64,000 nucleotides of DNA from positions 1,674,001 to 1,738,000 of the forward strand of contig NZ_CP030073.1 of assembly GCF_003261055.1 (NCBI RefSeq). The letters are read 5' to 3'. The notes under the pieces were generated by a model. That model did not search any database and was not told where the DNA came from. It saw only the letters and a list, made by a program, of their open reading frames with translations. Positions 35,891-43,646 of the stretch are shown piece after piece; the stretch's first letter is position 1, and each line of letters begins with the position of its first letter. Position numbers and translations under genes: made by a program. The DNA comes from Streptomyces cadmiisoli (GTDB taxonomy: Bacteria; Actinomycetota; Actinomycetes; Streptomycetales; Streptomycetaceae).

Positions 35891-37183
35891 TCAGCCCTGC
35901 TGCTGGAGGAGCCGGTCGCAAGCCTTGACAGCGTTGTCAAGGGCTTCCTGCGGGCTCTCCTTGCCCTGGAGCGCCCGGGCGACGGCGTTGCGCAGCTCGG
36001 TCTTCATCTGCTCGCTGAACAGCACCGGCGTGTAGTTGACGGCGGTCTTCAGCGACTGGGCGGCGGCCACCCGGACCCGGGTCTCGTCGGTGCCGTCCTC
36101 CTCGGTGAAGTACGGGTCGTCGAGCGAACCCGCGGTGCTCGGGAAGATGGCGACCTTCTTCGCGAACGACATCTGGTGCTCGGCGTCGGTGACGAAGTGG
36201 GCGAAGGCCACGGCGGCGGGCTTCTGCCGGGACCGGGAGTTGACCATCACGCCCATCACGTACATGTTGACGTGGCCGGTGCTGGTGATCTGGTCGGTGA
36301 TGCCGATGTTCTTGTACAGGTTCGGCGCCTGCTTCTTGAAGTTGCCGAGGTCCAGGGCGCTGCCGGGGTTCATGGCGACGGCCTCGGTGAGGAACTTCTT
36401 GCCGGACGACTCGGGCGTCGCGGTGAGCGCCTGCGGGTCGAGCGCCTTGGCGTCGTACAACTCCTTGTACTCGGCGAGGAGTTCGACACCCTTGGCGTCG
36501 TTGAACGTGAAGGCGGTGCCCTCCTTGTTCATCAGGGGCACGCCGTAGCGGCCGAAGTCCTCGACGGTCGGCACGTTGGCGAGGGTGGCGACCTTGCCGT
36601 CGCTGCTCTCGGCCATCCGCAGGGCGGCGTCGAAGAGATCGTCGTAGGTCCGCGGCGGCCGGCCGGCGTCGAGGCCGGCCTCCTCGAAGAGGGACTTGTT
36701 GTAGAACAGCGGCCCGGTGTTCAGGTACCAGGGGAAGGCGTACGTGCCCGACATGCCCGGTATCCGATGGCCGGCCCAGGCGCCCGGCAGGTACTCCTTC
36801 TCGTACTGCCCGGCGGCCTTGTCCAGGTCCAGGGCGAGGCCCGCCTCGGCCAGCGGCGCGACGAGGTCCGGCGAGACGTTGACGACGTCGGGCAGCGTGC
36901 CGCCCGCCGCGTCGGCGCTGATCTTGTCGGCGTAGCCCTCGGCCGGCTGGTCGATCCACTTCACGTCGGTGCCGGGGTGCTTCTTCTCGAACTCGGCGAT
37001 CAGGTCCTCGAAGTACCCCTTGAAGTTGGCCCTGAGGTTCCAGGTCTGGAAGGTGATGTCGCCCTGGATCCTGCCGGAGGCGTCGGTGGATCCGCCGCCC
37101 CCGTCCCCGGAGCCGCAGGCACTCAGCGGCAGGACGACTACGGCGGCGGCAGCGGCGGCCAGAACTCTGCGGGAGATGCGCAC
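35891..37183 (-). CDS. Oligosaccharide-binding lipoprotein (CUT1, first gene of the N-glycan operon)
   Basis: A 430-residue extracellular lipoprotein with the lipobox LSACGSG followed by a Gly/Ser linker. The mature part is a cluster-B solute-binding protein: ITFQTWNLRANFKGYFEDLI, PDVVNVSPDLVAPLAEAG, YAFPWYLNTGPLFYNKSLFEEAGL and PAAVAFAHFVTD. The GTG at 37183 is preceded by AAAGGAG at nine bases. It should bind the glycan fragment imported by the two permeases. The leader between this start and the LacI gene holds three CTAA-n-TTAG elements. Confidence 0.9.
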   Translation of the reverse strand: MRISRRVLAAAAAAVVVLPLSACGSGDGGGGSTDASGRIQGDITFQTWNLRANFKGYFEDLIAEFEKKHPGTDVKWIDQPAEGYADKISADAAGGTLPDVVNVSPDLVAPLAEAGLALDLDKAAGQYEKEYLPGAWAGHRIPGMSGTYAFPWYLNTGPLFYNKSLFEEAGLDAGRPPRTYDDLFDAALRMAESSDGKVATLANVPTVEDFGRYGVPLMNKEGTAFTFNDAKGVELLAEYKELYDAKALDPQALTATPESSGKKFLTEAVAMNPGSALDLGNFKKQAPNLYKNIGITDQITSTGHVNMYVMGVMVNSRSRQKPAAVAFAHFVTDAEHQMSFAKKVAIFPSTAGSLDDPYFTEEDGTDETRVRVAAAQSLKTAVNYTPVLFSEQMKTELRNAVARALQGKESPQEALDNAVKACDRLLQQQG

Positions 37184-37275
37184 GGTACCGGGCTCCTTTA
37201 CGAGGAAGTGATCGGATTGGCGCCGGGCCAGACCTTGCCCGTGCGGTCCGCGGGAAGTCAATGGATTCTGCTCAG

Positions 37276-37288
37276 CTAAATTCATTAG
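37276..37288. promoter_or_regulatory. Possible third LacI-type operator (CTAAATTCATTAG)
   Basis: CTAA and TTAG half-sites are separated by five bases. It resembles the two upstream sites, which have a GCGC-centred six-base spacer. It lies between those sites and the binding-protein start, where a repressor could block the operon. The different spacing makes it weaker evidence. Confidence 0.35.
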
Positions 37289-37337
37289 TTGGACATACGC
37301 GCTGGTCAGAGAAGTGCCGATGAGTTCTTGCGGCGGA

Positions 37338-37381
37338 TCACTAATGCGCTTTAGAGTGAGATCACTCAAGCGCATTAGTGA
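37338..37381. promoter_or_regulatory. Double LacI-family operator between divergent genes
   Basis: Two copies of CTAAWGCGCWTTAG-type sites occur at 37341-37354 (CTAATGCGCTTTAG) and 37366-37379 (CTCAAGCGCATTAG), 25 bases centre to centre. They are arranged so that 37338-37351 and 37368-37381 form a perfect 14-base inverted repeat. The GCGC centre fits LacI-family recognition. The cluster overlaps the earliest possible start of the LacI gene, so it can control both directions. Confidence 0.75.
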
Positions 37382-37407
37382 CTGCACCGACCGAATGGGG
37401 ATCAGGG

Positions 37408-38454
37408 GTGTCAGGCAAGCGGTCGCCCGCGCGCCGTCCGACGATGAAGGACATCGCGCGGCGCGCCGGGGTATCCGAGAGCGCGGTGTCGTTCGCGCTC
37501 AACGGCAGGCCCGGGGTCTCCGAGGTCACCCGCGCGCGGGTGCGGCGCGTCGCCGAGCAGTTGGGCTGGCGGCCCAGCACGGCGGCCCGCGCGCTGTCCG
37601 GCGAGGGGGCCGCGACGGTGGGGTTCGTGCTGGCGCGGCCCGCGCACACGCTGGGGGTGGACTCCTTCTTCCTGCAACTGGTGTCGGGCATCCAGGAGGT
37701 GCTGGCGGAGCGTCATCTCGGCCTGCTGTTCCAGGTCGCGCAGGACGTCGCCGACGAGTGCGCGGTGTACCGGCGCTGGTGGGCCGAGCACCGGGTGGAC
37801 GGTGTCCTGGTCGTCGACCTGCGCACCGAGGATCCCCGCCCGGACCTCCTCGACGAACTCGGTCTGCCCGCCGTGGTGATCGGCGGCGCGCCGGACGAGC
37901 GCCATCCCGGTCTGTCCACGGTGTGGGCGGACGACGGCGGGGCGATGACCTCGGTCGTGGGCGAGTTGCACGCCCTGGGCCACCGGCGCATCGTGCACAT
38001 CGCCGGACTGGCGGGGCTCGCGCACACCGAGCGGCGCATCCGCACCCTGCGCGCCGAGGCGGAACGGCGCGGGCTGACCGAGGTGCGGTCGGTGACCACC
38101 GACTACTCGGACGCGGAGAGCACCGCGGTGACCCGCCGGGTGCTGGCCGCCGCGGCTCCCCCGACCGCCCTGATCTACGACAACGACGTGATGGCCGTGG
38201 CCGGGGTCGCCGCCGCGGCCGAACTCGGCTACTCGGTACCGGCGGACGTGTCGGTGGTCGCCTGGGAGGACTCGGCGCTGTGCCGCATGGTCCGACCGTG
38301 GCTGTCCGCGCTGTCCCGGGACAGCGTGGAGTTCGGCCGCACGGCGGCCACGGAACTCACGGCACTGCTGGACGGCGGTCCGGCGCGCACGGTCCGGGTC
38401 CCGGTGCCGCAACTCATCGAACGCGAGAGCACGGGCCGGGCGCGCCGGGACTGA
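37408..38454 (+). CDS. LacI-family regulator of the N-glycan operon
   Basis: About 348 residues. The N-terminal helix-turn-helix and hinge helix are typical (TMKDIARRAGVSESAVSFALNGRPGVSEVTRARV, then GWRPSTAARALSG). A periplasmic-binding-like effector domain follows (VGFVLARPAHTLGVDSFFLQLVSGIQ, HRRIVHIAGL, ALIYDNDVMAVAG, VSVVAWEDSALCRM). The start is uncertain: GTG 37408 has GGGGATCAGG upstream, while GTG 37378 lies inside the operator and would be nearly leaderless. Divergence from the importer/GH85 operon and the paired operators mark it as the local repressor. The inducer is probably a mannose-containing oligosaccharide (inference). Confidence 0.9.
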   Translation: MSGKRSPARRPTMKDIARRAGVSESAVSFALNGRPGVSEVTRARVRRVAEQLGWRPSTAARALSGEGAATVGFVLARPAHTLGVDSFFLQLVSGIQEVLAERHLGLLFQVAQDVADECAVYRRWWAEHRVDGVLVVDLRTEDPRPDLLDELGLPAVVIGGAPDERHPGLSTVWADDGGAMTSVVGELHALGHRRIVHIAGLAGLAHTERRIRTLRAEAERRGLTEVRSVTTDYSDAESTAVTRRVLAAAAPPTALIYDNDVMAVAGVAAAAELGYSVPADVSVVAWEDSALCRMVRPWLSALSRDSVEFGRTAATELTALLDGGPARTVRVPVPQLIERESTGRARRD

Positions 38455-38629
38455 GGCCGGCGCGGCGGTGCGGGGCCGGTCCACCCCCGTGGGCGCCGGT
38501 GGCGGCGACGGCTCGCACGGCCCCGCCCGACGCGCCGCGAACCCCGCGCCCCCTCGACGCCGTGCGCCCGTCCGGGCAGAGTTCTCCTCACGTACTCACC
38601 AGTAGGCCCACCATGCCCGAGGAGCGCCC

Positions 38630-39976
38630 GTGACCAGCTGGGTCGGACGGACCGCCGTCGAGATCGCCGCCGCCGTGCACGAGAAGCGGGTCACCGCGCG
38701 GGAGGTGGTGGCCGAGCACCTCGCGCGGATCGAGCGGATCGACGGCCGGATCGGCGCCTTCCGTACGGTCCGGGCGCAGGCGGCGCTCGCGGAGGCCGAC
38801 GAGGTGGGCGCCCGCGATGACCTGGCCGAACTCCCCCTGGCGGGAGTGCCCGTGGCCGTGAAGGACAACCTGGCGGTGCGCGGCGAGGCCATGCGGATCG
38901 GCTCGGCCGCGACACCCGACACCCCGTCCGGGCAGGACCATGTCACCGTGGCCCGGCTGCGGGCGGCGGGCGCGGTGGTCGTGGGGCTGACGAACGTGCC
39001 GGAGCTGTGTGTGTTCGGCACCACCGAGGGCGTGCACGGCACCGCCCTCAACCCGTGGGACACGACGCGCACGGCGGGCGGCTCGTCCGGTGGCAGCGCG
39101 GCGGCCGTCGCCGCCGGCCTGGTACCGGTCGCGCTGGGCAACGACGGCATGGGCTCGCTGCGCATCCCGGCGGCCAACTGCGGTGTCGTCACCGTCAAGC
39201 CGGGCCTCGGAGTGGTCCCGGCGGGCATCGGCGACGGCGACTGGTTCGGCATGTCGGAGAACGGGCCGCTGGCGACGACCGTGGAGGACGCCCGGCTGAT
39301 GCTGTCCGTCCTCGCGGACACCGAGGTCGTACGGCCCGCCGAGCCGGCCGTCCACCGCATCGCGGTCTCGCTGCGCAGCCCGCTCGCCGGGGTCACGATC
39401 GGCAGACCGTATACGATCGCGGCCCGCGAGGCGGCCGGCCTGCTGATCGAAGCGGGGCACCAGGTGCGCCGCGCCGACCCGCCGTACCCGCTGTCGCTGG
39501 GCCTCACCTCGCTCGCCCACTGGACGGCGGGCACGTCCGTCGACGCCCGGGGGCTGGACCGGCGGCTGCTGACCCGCCGCACCCGGGTGCACGCCGCCGT
39601 CGGGCGGCGCTTCGAGCGGACCGTGCGCGGCGGCACGGCCCGCGCGGCGCTGCGCCGCCGAATGGATACGTTCTTCGCGGAGTACGACGTGCTGCTCACC
39701 CCGGCGCTGGCCCGCCGTTCCCCCAAGGCCGGGCCGTGGCACGAGCGGGGCTGGCTGCGCAACATCGCGGCCAACACCGCCTACTCGCCGATGACGCCGC
39801 CGTGGAACCTGACCGGCCGGCCCGCCATGTCGGTGCCGCTGGGCACGCTGCCCTCGGGGGCGCCGTGCGCCGTGCAGCTCGTGGGACGGCCGGGGGCGGA
39901 GGCGGAACTGCTGGAACTGGCCGCCCAGTTGGAGGCCGCGCGCCCCTGGCCGCGGACGGCGCCGCTGGAACGGTGA
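38630..39976 (+). CDS. Amidase signature (AS) family amidase
   Basis: A 448-residue hydrolase with the full Ser-cisSer-Lys triad. Lys lies in GVPVAVKDNLAV, the cis-Ser in AGGSSGGSAAAV, and the nucleophile Ser in GNDGMGSLRIPAANCG, where Met replaces the second Gly of the usual GGS. The C-terminal TGRPAMSVPLG is also typical. Substrate is not predictable. GTG 38630 follows GAGGAG. The 175 bases before it hold no gene or clear hairpin. It is somewhat shorter than GatA-type proteins, and no gatB/gatC is near, so tRNA amidation is unlikely. Confidence 0.88.
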   Translation: MTSWVGRTAVEIAAAVHEKRVTAREVVAEHLARIERIDGRIGAFRTVRAQAALAEADEVGARDDLAELPLAGVPVAVKDNLAVRGEAMRIGSAATPDTPSGQDHVTVARLRAAGAVVVGLTNVPELCVFGTTEGVHGTALNPWDTTRTAGGSSGGSAAAVAAGLVPVALGNDGMGSLRIPAANCGVVTVKPGLGVVPAGIGDGDWFGMSENGPLATTVEDARLMLSVLADTEVVRPAEPAVHRIAVSLRSPLAGVTIGRPYTIAAREAAGLLIEAGHQVRRADPPYPLSLGLTSLAHWTAGTSVDARGLDRRLLTRRTRVHAAVGRRFERTVRGGTARAALRRRMDTFFAEYDVLLTPALARRSPKAGPWHERGWLRNIAANTAYSPMTPPWNLTGRPAMSVPLGTLPSGAPCAVQLVGRPGAEAELLELAAQLEAARPWPRTAPLER

Positions 39977-39995
39977 GCCGCGGCGCCGCGTTCGT

Positions 39996-40478
39996 CTACA
40001 GGGCCTTGTACATGATGTGCAGGCCCAGGGGGCCGAGCCGGGGGTGGTCGTACGCGTCGGGCACGGTGCCGAGGACGGTGAATCCCAGGGAGGTCCAGAG
40101 CGCGACCGCCGGGTTGGTCTCGACGACGGCGTTGAACACCATGCCCCGGTAACCGTGGGCCGCGGCCTCGGACAGGACGTGCTCGGCCAGGGCGCGTCCG
40201 ACGCCGCGGCCGGCGCGGTCGGGGTCGACCATGAAGCCGGCGTTGGCGATCCGGGCGGCGGGGCCACCGTAGTTGGGAGTGAGGTAGGCGGAGCCGACCA
40301 CGGCTTCGGAGTCGTCCTCGGCGACGTACACGCGCTTGGCCGGGCTCATCCACAGGGCGCGGGCGGCCTCCTCGGAGGTGTCCGGGTCCCAGGCGTAGGT
40401 TTCGGCGGCGGCGACGATGCGGTGCCAGAAGGGCCAGATGCTCGGCCAGTCCTCGGCCGTTGCTTCCCTGATCAGCAT
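39996..40478 (-). CDS. GNAT family N-acetyltransferase
   Basis: A 160-residue single-domain GNAT. MLIREATAEDWPSIWPFW is the usual N terminus. The acetyl-CoA loop is FMVDPDRAGRGVGRALAEHVLSEA (R/Q-x-x-G-x-G/A), and ETNPAVALWTSLGFTVLGTVPDAY is the C-terminal motif B. The donor is acetyl-CoA; the acceptor is unknown. It converges on the amidase gene with 20 bases between stops and lies downstream of the small unknown gene at 40530 on the same strand. Confidence 0.87.
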   Translation of the reverse strand: MLIREATAEDWPSIWPFWHRIVAAAETYAWDPDTSEEAARALWMSPAKRVYVAEDDSEAVVGSAYLTPNYGGPAARIANAGFMVDPDRAGRGVGRALAEHVLSEAAAHGYRGMVFNAVVETNPAVALWTSLGFTVLGTVPDAYDHPRLGPLGLHIMYKAL

Positions 40479-40529
40479 GGGCGTGAGTGTGGCACGCCCA
40501 TGCGGTCGGCGATCGCGAGGGGAACGGAG

Positions 40530-40700
40530 TCAGTCCACGCTGGGCAGGATGTGCGGCTCGGCGAGGTCGTCCTCGTAGCCGGCCAGGCGGATCGGGGCGG
40601 AACGGGCCCACACGTCCAGGCTGCCGATCTCGCCGGGGCGGCGCGCACGTTCGGTGCGTTCCTTGGGGCGCTGTTCGCGATTCGTCTTCTCCGGTGTCAC
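40530..40700 (-). CDS. Small unknown protein, 56 residues, with strong ribosome site
   Basis: The GTG at 40700 is preceded by AAGGAG with six-base spacing, the best kind of streptomycete ribosome site, so this short frame is probably real. The product has a very basic and Glu-rich first half (residues 2-25, e.g. KTNREQRPKERTERARRPGE). The second half is hydrophobic/acidic, ending LAGYEDDLAEPHILPSVD. There is no Cys, signal or membrane segment. I do not recognise it. The leader-then-compact-tail composition recalls peptide precursors, but no modification enzyme or peptidase sits beside it on the same strand. Confidence 0.55.
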   Translation of the reverse strand: MTPEKTNREQRPKERTERARRPGEIGSLDVWARSAPIRLAGYEDDLAEPHILPSVD

Positions 40701-41173
40701 CGCGCACTCCTTATGTGTCGGGTCACCCTCGGGGCACGCCGGCCGGTCTGCGGTCCGCTGTCCGACGCCCGTCGGGTCTGGCGTTGTGCTGATCGGACGC
40801 GGTGGCGTCGGTCGGTCGAGTGAGAGCGGGCCGTGGTGGAACGGCTTGTCCCGGAACGGACGGTGGGTGGGTGGCGACCCGTTGCTGCTGTCCGTCCGAC
40901 CCAGATTAACCAAATGAGCGGGGGCCTGCTCGATGGGGCTGAAAACTGCGGGTAACTATCTGAAGTCCCCGCGTGTGCAATCAAGGGAAATTTACACCTA
41001 TTTGTCATCCAATGGACTCTTTTGTGGCTCACTCGGATGGCCTACCCGAGCGAACACGTCCACGCCCGACGGCTGTCGGGTGGTCACGCAGTTCAAGTCC
41101 CGTTGGCCGATTCGCAAGGCGGCCATGGTCTCCTGACGTCCGGCAAGGGCCTGTCCGGCGGGAGGACTGACGC
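40701..41173. promoter_or_regulatory. Long AT-richer divergent intergenic region
   Basis: These 473 bases between the small unknown gene and the HD-domain gene carry no supported coding sequence. The stretch 40905-41035 is clearly AT-richer than its surroundings (TTAACCAAATGAG, GGGAAATTTACACCTATTTG, GGACTCTTTTGTGG). It probably holds the promoters of both divergent genes. ACCTATTTGT at 40996-41005 recurs in inverted orientation at 10615-10624 in front of the CapA gene. Confidence 0.4.
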
Positions 41174-41734
41174 ATGGAGCTGCGCAGCGTCGATGAACTG
41201 ATGGAACTGCTGTACGCCTGCCGCGGCGTCTGGGACACGCCGGACCGCTCCGGCGACCCGGTCGACCTGCACGACCACGCGCTCCAGACGGCCGCGCTGC
41301 TGCGCCGAAGTCGGCCCGCGGACAAGGAACTCCAGATCGCGGGGCTCGTGCACGACATAGGCCACGCCCTGCGGCCGGGCGACGGCGCCGGTCACGCCGA
41401 CCACGCTGCCGACGCCGTGCGCGCCCTGCTCGGTGAGCGGGTCGCCCGGCTCGTCCGCCTGCACGTGGCCGCGAAGCGCTACCTGGCCGCGGTGTCCCCG
41501 GATCGCGCCCTGTCCCCGCAGAGCGCGCTGACCATGGCCAGGCAGGGGGGCGCGATGAGCCGCGCGGAGGCGGCCGCGTTCGAGCGTGACCCGCTCGCCG
41601 ACGACGCGGTGACCCTGCGGCAGGCCGACGACGCGGGCAAGGTCGTCGGTCTGGACGCGGGGGTGCTGGAGGACTGGCGCACGGTCCTGGAACTCGCGGC
41701 CGCGCGAAACGCGCGGCTCGGCGCCGTCGACTGA
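41174..41734 (+). CDS. HD-domain protein related to PhnZ-type diiron oxygenases
   Basis: A 186-residue protein with an HD core: HDHALQTAALL, LVHDIGHAL, GHADHAADAVRALL and LVRLHVAAKRYL, then LSPQSALTMARQGGAMSRAEAAAFERDP and LRQADDAGK. The His-HD-His-His-Asp ligand order, the AKRYL segment and the QGG-M-E-FE signature match the phosphonate-associated HD family (TIGR03276-like), whose member PhnZ is a diiron oxygenase rather than a phosphohydrolase. No phosphonate genes are present here. The ATG has GGAGGA seven bases before it. Function in this context is unknown; a plain phosphohydrolase remains possible. Confidence 0.78.
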   Translation: MELRSVDELMELLYACRGVWDTPDRSGDPVDLHDHALQTAALLRRSRPADKELQIAGLVHDIGHALRPGDGAGHADHAADAVRALLGERVARLVRLHVAAKRYLAAVSPDRALSPQSALTMARQGGAMSRAEAAAFERDPLADDAVTLRQADDAGKVVGLDAGVLEDWRTVLELAAARNARLGAVD

Positions 41735-41857
41735 CGACAGGCCCACGATGCCGGGCCGGGCGCTCGGTGGGATCATGGGGTGAGTGCCTGCCGCCCGGCC
41801 CCTTCCGGTACGCGGGACCGGACGCTCCGGCAGGCCGCCGCGAGGAAGGTGGCACAC

Positions 41858-42052
41858 ATGAGCGACACCAGCCCTCCCCCGCCCCCGCCGCGCCCTCCGC
41901 GCTCCCGGCGCACGATGGCGGACCAGCGGGATCTCTCCCGCCTCGTCCTCTTCTACGCCCTGGCTGTGGGCGCGTTGCTCATCGGCGTGGCGGCGCTGCT
42001 GGTCGGCCTCGCCTGGTCGGATCTCGCGGGCAGCGCCTACGACGGCTTCTGA
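41858..42052 (+). CDS. Small Pro-rich single-span membrane protein
   Basis: A 64-residue protein preceded by GAGGAAGG. Residues 1-20 are Pro/Arg-rich (SPPPPPPRPPRSRR), a basic linker follows, and residues 30-54 form one membrane helix (LVLFYALAVGALLIGVAALLVGLAW). The basic N terminus suggests an N-in orientation. I do not recognise it. It lies 123 bases after the HD gene and converges on the large SDR gene with 12 bases between stops. Confidence 0.65.
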   Translation: MSDTSPPPPPPRPPRSRRTMADQRDLSRLVLFYALAVGALLIGVAALLVGLAWSDLAGSAYDGF

Positions 42053-42064
42053 CGCTCGCCGGCG

Positions 42065-43540
42065 TCACCACTTGCCGGGTGCGTAGTCCTTCAGGAAGAC
42101 GCCGTACAGATCCTCGCCGGCCTCGCCGCGCACGATCGGGTCGTACACCCGGGCCGCGCCGTCGATCAGGTCGAGCGGGGCGTGGAAGCCGGCCTCGGCG
42201 AGGCGGATCTTGTCCGGGTGCGGGCGCTCGTCGGTGATCCAGCCGGTGTCGACGGCCGTCATGAGGATGCGGTCCTGGTCGAACATCTCCTGGGCACTGG
42301 TCCGGGTGAGCATGTTCAGCGCGGCCTTGGCCATGTTGGTGTGCGGGTGGCCGGCGCCCTTGTAGCCGCGGGCGAAGACGCCCTCCATCGCCGAGACGTT
42401 CACGACGTACGCGCGTCCGGCCCGGGCCGCCGCCATCGCCGGGCGCAGGCGGCTGATCAGGATGAACGGCGCCGTGGAGTTGCAGAGCTGGACCTCCAGC
42501 AGTTCCACCGGCGTGACCTCGTCCACCGTCTGGATCCAGCTGTTGGTGTCGTGCAGGTCGGGGACGAGGCCGCCCGCGTCGATCGCGGTGCCGGCCGCGA
42601 TGCGCTCCAGGGAGGCGGAGCCGGAGACCAGCGCGAGGTCCGTCACGTCCTGCGCGGTGAGCATGCCGCCGCCGGCCACCGGCAGCGCCGCGACGGCGCC
42701 GGAGCCGAACGTGCCGATCACCTCGGCGGCGGGCAGCTCACCGGCGGGCAGGGGGGCGGACTCGGCGGCGACCAGTTCGCTGTAGGCCTGCGGGGAGCGC
42801 CGTACGGTCTGCGCCGCGTTGTTGATCAGGATGTCCAGCGGGCCCTCGGCGGCCACCGAGTCGGCGAGCGCCACGACCTGGGCCGGGTCGCGCAGGTCGA
42901 TGCCGACGATCTTCAGCCGGTGGATCCAGTCCGCGCTGTCGGGCTGGGCCTTGAAGCGGCGGACGGCGTCGTTCGGGAACCGCGTGGTGATCGTGGTGTG
43001 GGCGCCGTCGCGCAGCAGCCGCAGCGCGATGTACATACCGATCTTGGCCCGGCCGCCGGTGAGCAGCGCGCGCTTGCCGGTGAGGTCGGCGCGCGCGTCG
43101 CGCTTGGCGCGGTTCTCGGCGGCGCACTGCCGGCACAGCTGGTGGTAGAAGTAGTCGACCTCGACGTACCGGGTCTTGCAGACGTAGCAGGAGCGGGGGC
43201 GCTGGAGTATCCCCGCGATCTGGCCCTCGGAGGTCAGGGACGAGGGCAGGACGCCCTCGGTCTCGTCGTCGATGCGCTGGGCCGAACCCGTCGCGGTCGC
43301 CTCGGTGACCGCCTTGTCGTTGGCGGTCTTGGCGGCCCGGCGCTCCTGCCGCCGCCGCTGCTTGACGGTGCGGTAGACACCCGCGGTGGCCCGGCGCACC
43401 ACGATGGCGTCCGGGTGGTCGACGTCCAGCTTGTCGAGCTCCTCCAGCACGCCGAGGCAGACGGCCAGCCGCTCGGGGTCGATACCGGGCCCGTGCACCA
43501 CCGCGTCCGTGATCGCCGAACCGTCCTCTGTCACCGTCAT
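42065..43540 (-). CDS. Large SDR-family oxidoreductase with Cys4 site
   Basis: A 491-residue protein in three parts. Residues 1-110 are a charged helical region. Residues 115-145 hold CYVCKTRYVEVDYFYHQLCRQC, two CxxC pairs that can bind zinc. From about residue 155 there is a short-chain dehydrogenase (LLTGGRAKIGMYIALRLLRDGAH, ILINNAAQT, VVNVSAMEGVF, HTNMAKAALNMLTRTSA). The glycine motif TGGRAKIG is slightly atypical and the usual YxxxK Tyr is replaced, the segment reading GHPHTNMAKAA, so classical catalysis is doubtful. Substrate unknown. An insertion of about 100 residues separates the NNAA and Ser motifs. Confidence 0.78.
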   Translation of the reverse strand: MTVTEDGSAITDAVVHGPGIDPERLAVCLGVLEELDKLDVDHPDAIVVRRATAGVYRTVKQRRRQERRAAKTANDKAVTEATATGSAQRIDDETEGVLPSSLTSEGQIAGILQRPRSCYVCKTRYVEVDYFYHQLCRQCAAENRAKRDARADLTGKRALLTGGRAKIGMYIALRLLRDGAHTTITTRFPNDAVRRFKAQPDSADWIHRLKIVGIDLRDPAQVVALADSVAAEGPLDILINNAAQTVRRSPQAYSELVAAESAPLPAGELPAAEVIGTFGSGAVAALPVAGGGMLTAQDVTDLALVSGSASLERIAAGTAIDAGGLVPDLHDTNSWIQTVDEVTPVELLEVQLCNSTAPFILISRLRPAMAAARAGRAYVVNVSAMEGVFARGYKGAGHPHTNMAKAALNMLTRTSAQEMFDQDRILMTAVDTGWITDERPHPDKIRLAEAGFHAPLDLIDGAARVYDPIVRGEAGEDLYGVFLKDYAPGKW

Positions 43541-43646
43541 CGCCGCTGCCGTTCCCTGGATCTGTGCCTCGCGGCGCTCCGGTCGCGCCAGCTTTCGAAC
43601 GGCCGAGTTTACGGAGCGCCGGGCGGCACCGCCAAACCCGTCATGA

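Noticed and set aside
38455..38629. Gene or terminator between the LacI regulator and the amidase
   Set aside because: No ribosome site plus frame and no convincing inverted repeat were found.
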